A program made the translations under genes and the position numbers. The notes beneath the pieces were generated by a model. That model ran no database searches. It had not been told where the DNA came from and worked only from the letters and a program-made list of their open reading frames with translations. A stretch of DNA of 64,000 nt from the NCBI GenBank assembly GCA_963674685.2, contig CAXXWT010000002.1, forward strand, positions 434,001-498,000. The letters are read 5' to 3'. Positions 57,460-64,000 of this stretch are shown here, one piece after another (position 1 is the first letter of the stretch; each line of letters starts with the position of its first letter). Origin of the DNA: G963674685 sp963674685 (GTDB lineage: Bacteria > Lernaellota > Lernaellaia > JACKCT01).

Positions 57460-58902
57460 ATGTTTGAGAACCTCAGCGACCGCCTGGGTCTCGTCATAAA
57501 AAATCTCAAAGGCCAGGGACGCCTTTCGGAAAAGAACATCCAGGACGCCCTGCGCGAAGTGCGCATGAGCCTGCTGGAAGCCGACGTCAACTTCCGCGTG
57601 GTCAAGGACTTCCTCGGCAAGGTCAAGGAGCGGGCGACCGGCGAAGAGGTGATGAAGAGCCTCACGCCCGGGCAGATGTTCGTCAAGATCGTCAACGAAG
57701 AATTGACCGATCTCATGGGCGGCTCGGGGCAGGAACTGACCCTTACGGGCAAATCGCCGATCCCCATCATGTTCGTGGGCCTGCAGGGCTCGGGTAAAAC
57801 CACCAGCGTGGGCAAGACGGCGGTCATGCTGCGCAAAAAGGGACGCCGCCCCCTGCTGGTTCCCGCCGACGTGTACCGCCCCGCCGCCATCGATCAGCTC
57901 AAAAAACTCGCCGCCGACATCGACATTCCCGCCTACGATTCCAACGTGGGCCAGGATCCGGTGCACATCTGCGAACTGGCCAAAGAAGAAGCATTGAAGA
58001 TGGGCCACGACGTGATGCTCATCGACACCGCCGGCCGTTTGCAGATCGACGAAAAGATGATGCTCGAGCTTCAGCGCATCAAATCGATCATGCAGCCCGC
58101 GGAGATTCTCTTCGTAGCCGACGCCATGACGGGCCAGGAGGCGGTCAACGTCGCCAAATCCTTCAACGACCAGGTGGGCGTCACCGGCGTGGTTCTGACG
58201 AAGATGGATTCCGACGCCCGCGGCGGCGCGGCCCTTTCCATCAAGTCCGTCACCGGCGCGCCCATCAAGCTCGTCGGCGTGGGCGAAAAGATGGACGCCC
58301 TGGAGGTTTTCCATCCGGACCGCATGGCCGGGCGCATCCTGGGCATGGGCGACATCCTGACGCTGATCGAAAAGGCCGAATCCGCCATGGACGAGGAAAA
58401 GGCCGCCGAACTGGAGCGCAAACTCAAGAAAAACGAGTTCACGCTGGAGGATTTTCGGAGCCAGCTCAAACAGGTTCGCGGCATGGGCAGCCTGGATCAG
58501 CTCATGTCCATGATTCCGGGCATGAACAAGCTCAAAGGAGCGATGCCCGCGGGTATGGAGCCGGACGAAAAGGAGCTTGTGAAGATCGACGCCATGATTT
58601 CTTCCATGACCATGGAGGAACGCAAGAACCATCAGATCATCAACGGCAGCCGCCGCCAGCGCATCGCTCGGGGCAGCGGAACCACGGTTCAGGACATCAA
58701 TAACCTGCTGAAACAATACACGCAGATGAAAAAAATGGTCGCCGCCATGGCTCAGGGCGGCGGGATGGGGTTTCCCGGAATGGGCAAAATGCGCATGCCG
58801 AAGATGAAGGGCATGGCCGTACCCGCATCCGTCGGGGGCGGCGCGGGGAAAAAGAATAAAAAAAAGCTGGCCAAGAAAATCAAGAAAAAAAAGAAAAAAT
58901 GA
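57460..58902 (+). CDS. ffh: Signal recognition particle protein Ffh
   Basis: A 480-aa protein. N domain (1-90), G domain with Gly-Leu-Gln-Gly-Ser-Gly-Lys-Thr (107-114), Asp-Thr-Ala-Gly-Arg (G3) and Thr-Lys-Met-Asp (G4), then the Met-rich M domain (about 325-440) that binds signal sequences and 4.5S RNA (Arg-Ile-Ala-Arg-Gly-Ser-Gly). The C-terminal tail is a run of Lys. It targets nascent membrane proteins to FtsY. It heads a plus-strand gene series with rpsP, khpA and rimM, as in many bacteria. No 4.5S RNA gene is seen nearby. Confidence 0.97.
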   Translation: MFENLSDRLGLVIKNLKGQGRLSEKNIQDALREVRMSLLEADVNFRVVKDFLGKVKERATGEEVMKSLTPGQMFVKIVNEELTDLMGGSGQELTLTGKSPIPIMFVGLQGSGKTTSVGKTAVMLRKKGRRPLLVPADVYRPAAIDQLKKLAADIDIPAYDSNVGQDPVHICELAKEEALKMGHDVMLIDTAGRLQIDEKMMLELQRIKSIMQPAEILFVADAMTGQEAVNVAKSFNDQVGVTGVVLTKMDSDARGGAALSIKSVTGAPIKLVGVGEKMDALEVFHPDRMAGRILGMGDILTLIEKAESAMDEEKAAELERKLKKNEFTLEDFRSQLKQVRGMGSLDQLMSMIPGMNKLKGAMPAGMEPDEKELVKIDAMISSMTMEERKNHQIINGSRRQRIARGSGTTVQDINNLLKQYTQMKKMVAAMAQGGGMGFPGMGKMRMPKMKGMAVPASVGGGAGKKNKKKLAKKIKKKKKK

Positions 58903-59005
58903 TTGCGCAATTGATCGTTTTTCACTAAATAGGGCATTCTTGTTAACCGACGGCCGGTTTTACAACCTCGATCAACCGGCCAAAGCGACGACCGGGAAAG
59001 GCATT

Positions 59006-59290
59006 ATGGGACTCAAAATACGACTCACGCGACTGGGTGCGAAGAAAACTCCTTACTACCGAATTATTGTAGCGGACTCCCGATCTCCGAGAGACGGACG
59101 CTTTATCGAGCAGGTCGGAACCTACGACCCGAAAGCCGAAAGCGATAAGGTCAACCTGAAAGCCGACAAGATCAAGTACTGGCTTAACCAGGGCGCAACG
59201 CCCACCGTGACGGTGCGCAGCATCCTCGTCAAGGCCGGGCTCGGCGCAAAGGCGGCCAAGGGCGCGGCCGAAGCGGCCCCCACGGCCTGA
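59006..59290 (+). CDS. rpsP: 30S ribosomal protein S16
   Basis: A 94-aa protein starting at the ATG after GAAAGG. The N-terminus Ile-Arg-Leu-Thr-Arg-Leu-Gly-Ala-Lys-Lys-Thr-Pro-Tyr-Tyr-Arg-Ile-Ile-Val-Ala-Asp and the middle Arg-Asp-Gly-Arg-Phe-Ile-Glu-Gln-Val-Gly-Thr-Tyr-Asp-Pro are diagnostic for S16. The Ala-rich C-terminal tail is variable in the family. Normal position between ffh and khpA. Confidence 0.97.
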   Translation: MGLKIRLTRLGAKKTPYYRIIVADSRSPRDGRFIEQVGTYDPKAESDKVNLKADKIKYWLNQGATPTVTVRSILVKAGLGAKAAKGAAEAAPTA

Positions 59291-59345
59291 CGGCCAATCG
59301 AAGATCGCTTAAAAGAATTTTAAAAAAATTGCGGAGGCAAAAGGT

Positions 59346-59576
59346 ATGAAAGACCTTATCGATTACATTGCGCGTTCTTTGGTGGATTATCCGGACGAAG
59401 TGGAAGTTCTGGAAGTGGCCGGCGAAAGCACCTCGGTCATCGAACTGAAAGTCAACAAGGCCGATCTGGGCAAAGTCATCGGCAAAAGCGGACGGACCGC
59501 CCGCGCCATTCGAACCATCCTCTCCGCCGCCGCGGCCAAAAACAACCGGCGAACCATGCTGGAGATTATTGAGTGA
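59346..59576 (+). CDS. khpA: KH-domain RNA-binding protein KhpA
   Basis: A 76-aa protein with GGAGG before its ATG. It carries the KH signature Val-Ile-Gly-Lys-Ser-Gly-Arg-Thr-Ala-Arg-Ala-Ile-Arg. KhpA acts with KhpB/EloR in Gram-positives in cell-elongation control; in many bacteria it sits between rpsP and rimM as here. It probably binds RNA in ribosome maturation or regulation. Its stop overlaps the rimM start. Confidence 0.93.
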   Translation: MKDLIDYIARSLVDYPDEVEVLEVAGESTSVIELKVNKADLGKVIGKSGRTARAIRTILSAAAAKNNRRTMLEIIE

Positions 59577-60103
59577 AAAGGCCCGAGCCCGAAAACCTCG
59601 TCGCCCTGGCGAACATCACGAAAACGCAGGGGCTTAAAGGCGAGTTTCGGGCATATCCTTTATCCGGCGAATCGGAAAATCTGCTTTCACTCAAGCAAAT
59701 CATCATCGAGCGTCCCGATGGCGCAAGGCAGTCGCGCGCCGTCGAAAAATGCCGCGTTCACAAGGGCGCCCTGCACGTTCTCAAAGTCGAGGGAATCGAT
59801 CACATCGACCAGGCGCAGGAGCTTGTCGGCGGCCGCGTTCTGGCCCGCCGCGAGGATCTGGCCGAGCTGGGCGAGGGCGAGTTCTATTGGTTCGAGCTGG
59901 AAGGAATGCGCGTGATCGACGCCGGCGGCCGCGAACTGGGCGTCGTCGAATCCCTCTACGCCACCGGCTCCAACGACGTGCTGGTCGTGGCTTCCGGAAA
60001 AAAGCGCCGGGACGTCCCCTACACCGATGACGCCGTCGAAAGCATCGACGCCGACGCCAAAGTCATCCGCCTCACCACGCAGGCCGGCCTGGAAGATCAG
60101 TAA
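59573..60103 (+). CDS. rimM: 16S rRNA processing protein RimM
   Basis: A 176-aa protein starting at GTG inside the khpA stop (GTGA). N-terminal RimM domain (Gly-Leu-Lys-Gly-Glu-Phe-Arg-Ala-Tyr-Pro) and C-terminal PRC-barrel (Phe-Tyr-Trp-Phe-Glu-Leu-Glu-Gly-Met-Arg-Val). It assists 30S head assembly by binding S19. In most bacteria trmD and rplS follow directly; here the next gene, 7 bases later, is a convergent HD-hydrolase gene of different composition, so the standard order is interrupted. Confidence 0.95.
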   Translation: MKRPEPENLVALANITKTQGLKGEFRAYPLSGESENLLSLKQIIIERPDGARQSRAVEKCRVHKGALHVLKVEGIDHIDQAQELVGGRVLARREDLAELGEGEFYWFELEGMRVIDAGGRELGVVESLYATGSNDVLVVASGKKRRDVPYTDDAVESIDADAKVIRLTTQAGLEDQ

Positions 60104-60109
60104 AGCAAG

Positions 60110-61681
60110 CTATGTGATTTTTGCAAAAGACTTTGCAAAAGGTTTGAATTTCAATCCGAATTCTTTTGATAATACATCCGATGAAGCATCGCTGACGACA
60201 TCGACGCAATCTTTCGGACAAAAAACGTGGGCTCGATATTTGTGAATGCCGTATTGTTTTACCCATTTATCGATCGGTACTATTTTTCCTAAAACAATAG
60301 GTTTCTCATTTCCTTTTAGAACGATCCATGTTTTTTTTGCTTCCTGCATACTTGGAAGAGTGGGTATGTCCAACCAAATCTCATGTTCGGCACAAGGTTC
60401 TCCAGCTTTTTTCCAAATTTTCCTTGCTATACTTCTACGATTCTTGAATTTGTCGGGATCGTTTCCGTTTAAGTTCCTAAACTCCTGCCAAGGCCCTTTC
60501 TCATTGTCAGGATCGTTTTTATCGGGAGCTTCGTAACACTCCTCCTCAATAGTACTTCTGGCAATAACAAGAGCTCGTTTCCAAATTCGCCTTGTTCGGA
60601 TATCTTCGATTATTTTACGGGCTGAGTCATCTTCGCATAAATCGGCAGTCATCAATGAGTCGTCGGTGAGTTTTAAGAAATCACTCGGCGAATTGAGTTT
60701 AACACCACCCACTTTCTTTTTCGTTTTAACTGCTCTTTCAAAAACCGCCCATAGCATACAATCGCATGCTCTAACTTTGTGATGATGATAAATACCGGTA
60801 TGCAGAACCATTTTATTGAACATTATTTGCTCAAGCGGCGTCGTGCCGGAAACTGAACCTGCAAGTCGGCGTTGTACTTTTCCACGCCATTTGCACTTAT
60901 GGATTTTCATGGAATTCATGAGACGATCCAAATCAATTTGCATCCCAAGTCCGCTAAAAAGACCGTCTCTATGCATGTAATCAAGTTTATCCGCATCAAA
61001 GGGACCATGAATAATTTCCGTACGAAAATAATTCAGGGGGTCTATTTTTCCCGTAATGAGTTTGGCGATACTGTCAACGTCAACTTCTTGGTCGAAGGAT
61101 TGATAAAGCTGCTTTGCAAATTTCCTAAAAGGCTTTGAAGTAACAATCAAGGCGGAAAGCATCTCCCCCGCATCGCAATCCCCATACGGATTGCTTGATA
61201 AACGAATTTTTTGCAAAGCATTCATCACGGAATAGTATTGCTCACTTGTGTGAGAAAAAGGGCCGTGTCCGACATCGTGCAAAATGGCCGCGAGTCTGAT
61301 ATTTCGGATAACCTCATCGGTAATTAATTTTGGATTTGCCTCTTGACGACGAAGGTGTTGCAGCATCCTGTCAGATTGACACATCACCCCCAAGGTATGC
61401 TCAAATCTAGTGTGACGCGCTGATGGGTAGGTTAAATATGTACAACCAGTTTGCTTAATAAATCTTAGTCGCTGTAATAGCGGAGTATCCAACACTGCGA
61501 TTTCAAGAGGAGTTAACCTGAATGTTCCCCATATGCTGTCATGAATTATTTTATCGCCGGAATCAATATAGCTTTCGCACCATCGCCGGCAATCACTTGG
61601 TAAAAAACTCGATACGAATGCTGAAATATTGCTGATAAATTTTTTAAGCGCGCTTGAACTCTGTTGAGATTTTTTTGGCAA
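60110..61681 (-). CDS. HD-domain phosphohydrolase (SAMHD1/dGTPase-like)
   Basis: A 523-aa protein. HD-domain metal ligands are in Arg-His-Thr-Arg-Phe-Glu-His95-Thr, His135-Asp136-Val-Gly-His-Gly-Pro-Phe-Ser-His and a later Asp in Phe-Asp-Ala-Asp-Lys-Leu-Asp-Tyr. This is the arrangement of SAMHD1-like and dGTPase-like enzymes, which remove triphosphate from dNTPs. The C-terminal third (about 330-523) is unlike classic dGTPases. The start is a TTG within the upstream gene, without a good site, so the true start could be elsewhere. AT-rich composition and the insertion behind rimM suggest horizontal gain. dNTP depletion is a known antiviral strategy; a role in defence is inference. Confidence 0.85.
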   Translation of the reverse strand: MPKKSQQSSSALKKFISNISAFVSSFLPSDCRRWCESYIDSGDKIIHDSIWGTFRLTPLEIAVLDTPLLQRLRFIKQTGCTYLTYPSARHTRFEHTLGVMCQSDRMLQHLRRQEANPKLITDEVIRNIRLAAILHDVGHGPFSHTSEQYYSVMNALQKIRLSSNPYGDCDAGEMLSALIVTSKPFRKFAKQLYQSFDQEVDVDSIAKLITGKIDPLNYFRTEIIHGPFDADKLDYMHRDGLFSGLGMQIDLDRLMNSMKIHKCKWRGKVQRRLAGSVSGTTPLEQIMFNKMVLHTGIYHHHKVRACDCMLWAVFERAVKTKKKVGGVKLNSPSDFLKLTDDSLMTADLCEDDSARKIIEDIRTRRIWKRALVIARSTIEEECYEAPDKNDPDNEKGPWQEFRNLNGNDPDKFKNRRSIARKIWKKAGEPCAEHEIWLDIPTLPSMQEAKKTWIVLKGNEKPIVLGKIVPIDKWVKQYGIHKYRAHVFCPKDCVDVVSDASSDVLSKEFGLKFKPFAKSFAKIT

Positions 61682-62021
61682 CGCTGTCGACCGCCTTTCT
61701 TTGAGCTTCTGTCAGCGCGTCATATTTCTTCCTGCCATATCCTCCAGTTGCCCTTAGGCTTGGCTTATATTTATATAAGTCTGCGCCAAAGTGGTGGACT
61801 GTTCCACCATCATCCAGAACTTCAAGGACTTGGCTTAAAACTTTGCTGTCGCCATAAACAGGATGGGCGCGAAAGGCAGAAAAAGGAGAATTATTTCCCT
61901 TCGCAGCCTTGTCGAGGATTTGTACAAGGCGGTGGTCGTCAACAATCGTAATATCCGGATCAACGCGATTTAAAACTGCAATAAACAAGTCTTCGGGTGA
62001 TTGCCGTTTAACAGATGCCAA
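61644..62021 (-). CDS. 125-aa protein, unknown, upstream partner of the HD enzyme
   Basis: A TTG start with GGAGG five bases upstream fixes the beginning. The protein has no signal peptide or membrane segment. It reads Glu-Asp-Leu-Phe-Ile-Ala-Val-Leu, then a mixed middle with Val-Leu-Glu-Val-Leu-Asp-Asp-Gly-Gly-Thr-Val-His-His-Phe-Gly-Ala-Asp, then Gly-Gly-Tyr-Gly-Arg-Lys-Lys-Tyr-Asp and a basic helix. No family is recognised. It overlaps the HD gene by 38 bases, so the two form a tight operon and probably a functional pair. It shares the AT-rich composition. Confidence 0.72.
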   Translation of the reverse strand: MASVKRQSPEDLFIAVLNRVDPDITIVDDHRLVQILDKAAKGNNSPFSAFRAHPVYGDSKVLSQVLEVLDDGGTVHHFGADLYKYKPSLRATGGYGRKKYDALTEAQRKAVDSVAKKISTEFKRA

Positions 62022-62293
62022 ATCAGCCTCCCTCGGAAATCGGTTTACTCAAACCACTGCCCTATTTTTTCTTCGGAATTACTTCGCTTCGCCATTAGCC
62101 TTTAGTTACCATAAAGGAATATTCGCTGACAAGTCCCCGCAAAAGCAAAAACCACACACCATCGTTACCCGGCTATTTTCATGCCGCCGGCGCTTGCCTG
62201 GACGCCGATCTCTTCACAGCCGGCATTTTTCCAACGGCGCTAAAGCAAACCGGGCGGCGTTTTCCCAACGGACGGCCGTCGTAGGCGACGCCG

Positions 62294-64000
62294 TCATGTC
62301 TTCCGCTTTCCACCCGCCATGGCGGTGAGCCAATCGGCGGCCTTCAACAGCAGTTCCGGGTCCGGCGTCGGCAGCTTCAGGTAGGATTGGCCCGTTTTTT
62401 CGTCGCGAACGACGAAAGGCGAGCCCGCGGAATCCGGCGCGGGGGACCGATCCGATCCCTGCCCCGCCTGGATCGCCCGGCCGAGCTGGTTGATAAACGC
62501 GAGGCCCGAGGTCAAAAGGTCGCTCCAATCCGGAGTCTGTTCTGACGCCGCCGGCTCGTTTGCGAAAAGCTCCTCCTGACCGCTTTGCGGATCGGGCGGC
62601 GCGTCGTCGTCCGAAGAGGGCATGGAGCCCGTCATGGCGCCGGTCGCCGTTTGCACGGTGTCCATGAATCGTTTCAGTTTCGTCCCGCCGAGGAAGACTT
62701 CGTCCCGCCCGCCGTCCAGGACTCCGGCGAACATGGATTTCTTGAAGGAAAGCAAAGACAGCATGCCGTGTTCGATGGTTCCCTGGGAGATGAAATGCGC
62801 CACGTGCACCGGGCGTTTCTGTCCCATGCGATGCACGCGGCCGATGCGCTGTTCGAGGACCGCCGGATTCCAGGGCTGCTCCACGTTGACGACCATCGAG
62901 GCGTTTTGCAGATTCAACCCGACGCCGCCGGCGTCCGTGGACAAAAAGATGCGAAGGTCGGGATCCTCCTTGAACCGGCGAATCAAATCCTTTCTCTTGG
63001 ATCCGGGAACGCCGCCGTGAAAGAGGACGGGCTCCCACTTCCCTCTTTTCAGCCGATTGACCAGCAGTTCGTGCATGCGCAGCCACTGGCTGAAAACCAC
63101 GATCTTCACGTCGGGATTCTCCAGCGCCTCTTCGCAGAAAAGACACACCTCGTCCGCCTTGACGCCGAACTCCGTGCTTTGGTCCAGGAGGTAACTGCTG
63201 TCGCAGGCCATCCGCATATTCTGCAGGGCGATCATCAGGCGCCGCTGGTCCGTCTCGGAAAGGAAATGATATCTTCGCCATTTGGAGACGATTTGCCCGA
63301 CGATGTCCCGGTTCTCATCGTGGTGGTTTTGCTGCTGCGGGGTCATGGGTAGAAAAAAGCTTTTCTCGATGCGTTCAGGAAGCTCTTTGAGCACCTCGCG
63401 CTTGTTTCGACGCACCAGGATCGGCGCAAGAGTTTTGGCGACGGCGCCCAGGTTGCGGTAACCGATGACTTTTCCGCCTTCGTCCGCGTGCTGGTGCTCG
63501 CTTAAAAATTGAAACATCGGCCCGAGGCGGAAGCGGTCCACGAATTCGACGATCGAGTGCAGTTCCTCAAGCCGGTTTTCCAGCGGCGTGCCCGTCAGCA
63601 CGATGGCGTATTCGGAAGAGAGTTTTTTCACGCTTTTCGCCGTGCGTGTCTTCCAGTTTTTGATCCGCTGCGCCTCGTCCAGGATGATCAGGTCCGGAGC
63701 CCAGCGGCGGATCGGCTCCATATCCCGGTGTATGACGTCGTAATTGACGATCTTGTAGAAAGAATTCTCACGGTACAACTCGGCGCGCCGGGCCAGCAGC
63801 CCTTCGATCACGACCGCCGACCGGTCCGTAAAGCGGGCGATCTCCTGCGCCCACTGGTGCTTCAGCGAAGTCGGTGAAACGACCAGCACCCGTTCGACGC
63901 CGACGACGTCGGCAAGAATCTGAGCCGCGGCGATGGCTTGCACGGTCTTGCCGAGACCCATGTCGTCGGCGATCAGGCACCGGCCGGCCCGGGCGGCGAA
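62294..64000 (-). CDS. SNF2-family helicase, 5' end beyond the window
   Basis: The visible C-terminal 569 residues continue past the right edge of the window. Walker A is Asp-Asp-Met-Gly-Leu-Gly-Lys-Thr, close to the edge; Walker B is Ile-Leu-Asp-Glu-Ala-Gln-Arg-Ile; motif III is Leu-Thr-Gly-Thr-Pro; and the helicase-C half has Val-Phe-Ser-Gln-Trp, Ser-Thr-Asp-Ala-Gly-Gly-Val-Gly-Leu-Asn and Gln-Arg-Ile-Gly-Arg-Val-His-Arg-Met-Gly-Gln. This is a Snf2/RapA-type double-stranded-DNA translocase. A low-complexity acidic/Pro linker (about 400-450 of the visible part) precedes a short C-terminal region. It could remodel DNA-protein complexes or belong to a defence system; the missing N-terminus is needed to tell. 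Confidence 0.9.
   Translation of the reverse strand, partial: FAARAGRCLIADDMGLGKTVQAIAAAQILADVVGVERVLVVSPTSLKHQWAQEIARFTDRSAVVIEGLLARRAELYRENSFYKIVNYDVIHRDMEPIRRWAPDLIILDEAQRIKNWKTRTAKSVKKLSSEYAIVLTGTPLENRLEELHSIVEFVDRFRLGPMFQFLSEHQHADEGGKVIGYRNLGAVAKTLAPILVRRNKREVLKELPERIEKSFFLPMTPQQQNHHDENRDIVGQIVSKWRRYHFLSETDQRRLMIALQNMRMACDSSYLLDQSTEFGVKADEVCLFCEEALENPDVKIVVFSQWLRMHELLVNRLKRGKWEPVLFHGGVPGSKRKDLIRRFKEDPDLRIFLSTDAGGVGLNLQNASMVVNVEQPWNPAVLEQRIGRVHRMGQKRPVHVAHFISQGTIEHGMLSLLSFKKSMFAGVLDGGRDEVFLGGTKLKRFMDTVQTATGAMTGSMPSSDDDAPPDPQSGQEELFANEPAASEQTPDWSDLLTSGLAFINQLGRAIQAGQGSDRSPAPDSAGSPFVVRDEKTGQSYLKLPTPDPELLLKAADWLTAMAGGKRKT

Noticed and set aside
57249..58716. Minus-strand ORFs opposite ffh
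   Set aside because: Shadows of the GC-rich ffh coding frame.
1..64000. CRISPR arrays, rRNA genes and known riboswitches
   Set aside because: No regularly spaced direct repeats with unique spacers, rRNA stretches or classic riboswitch motifs were seen; the arrays at 10067 have no unique spacers.

Overview
The window looks like a GC-rich chromosome segment from an uncultured, probably anaerobic, Gram-negative bacterium of deltaproteobacterial type. It carries a TonB/ExbBD/TonB-dependent receptor system, an ETF-NfnAB-2-oxoacid:ferredoxin oxidoreductase energy module, and many lipoproteins whose lipidated Cys is followed at once by long Asp-rich linkers. Similar Asp-rich exported proteins occur in Myxococcota-like and other deep-branching groups such as Lernaellota. 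No marker here fixes the phylum, so that assignment is tentative.

Layout. 1-5657: a possible peptide-modification cluster (48-aa peptide gene, exported Cys-rich protein, C25 protease lipoprotein, PqqD-like protein, S24/S26 peptidase, M28 peptidase). 5658-9980: amidase, exported Asp-rich protein and YfhO-like membrane protein on the minus strand. 10067-10660: tandem non-coding repeats. 10905-18427: TetR/FadR-like regulator with a recognisable operator, etfBA, a membrane Fe-S ETF oxidoreductase and nfnAB, with terminators. 18792-22286: korDABC plus a DUF6125 gene. 22612-25017: mutS2. 25229-28815: four Asp- or Cys-rich lipoproteins. 28853-29254: a MITE-like element with terminal inverted repeats and a target duplication. 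29350-29711: Phd-type antitoxin with a collapsed RelE toxin. 29723-35650: a 1975-aa protein with four radical SAM cores. 35843-35916: an atypical tRNA-His. 36254-37730: HigB/HigA-peptidase island. 37915-47601: TonB-energised uptake operon with receptor and surface lipoprotein. 47869-48564: orphan PhoB-type regulator. 49094-54923: glycan locus with four glycosyltransferases, DUF2304 and a radical SAM/SPASM protein. 55214-57241: large exported Cys-rich protein. 57460-60103: ffh-rpsP-khpA-rimM. 60110-62021: an AT-richer HD-hydrolase two-gene unit. 62294-64000: SNF2 helicase, cut by the window end.

How the genes fit together. EtfAB would collect electrons from acyl-CoA dehydrogenases and pass them to menaquinone through the membrane Fe-S protein. 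NfnAB links NAD(H), NADP(H) and ferredoxin, and KorDABC makes or uses reduced ferredoxin. The FadR-like site supports control of the ETF genes by acyl-CoA. The DUF3450-ExbB-ExbB-ExbD-TonB-TPR-receptor operon is a self-contained outer-membrane import system.

The strongest candidates for something new are the four-core radical SAM protein, the peptide/PqqD/protease cluster at the left end, the recurring acidic tails ending in Cys-Gly-Cys, and the HD plus 125-aa gene pair inserted after rimM. All functional calls rest on motif recognition by eye; no database search was possible.
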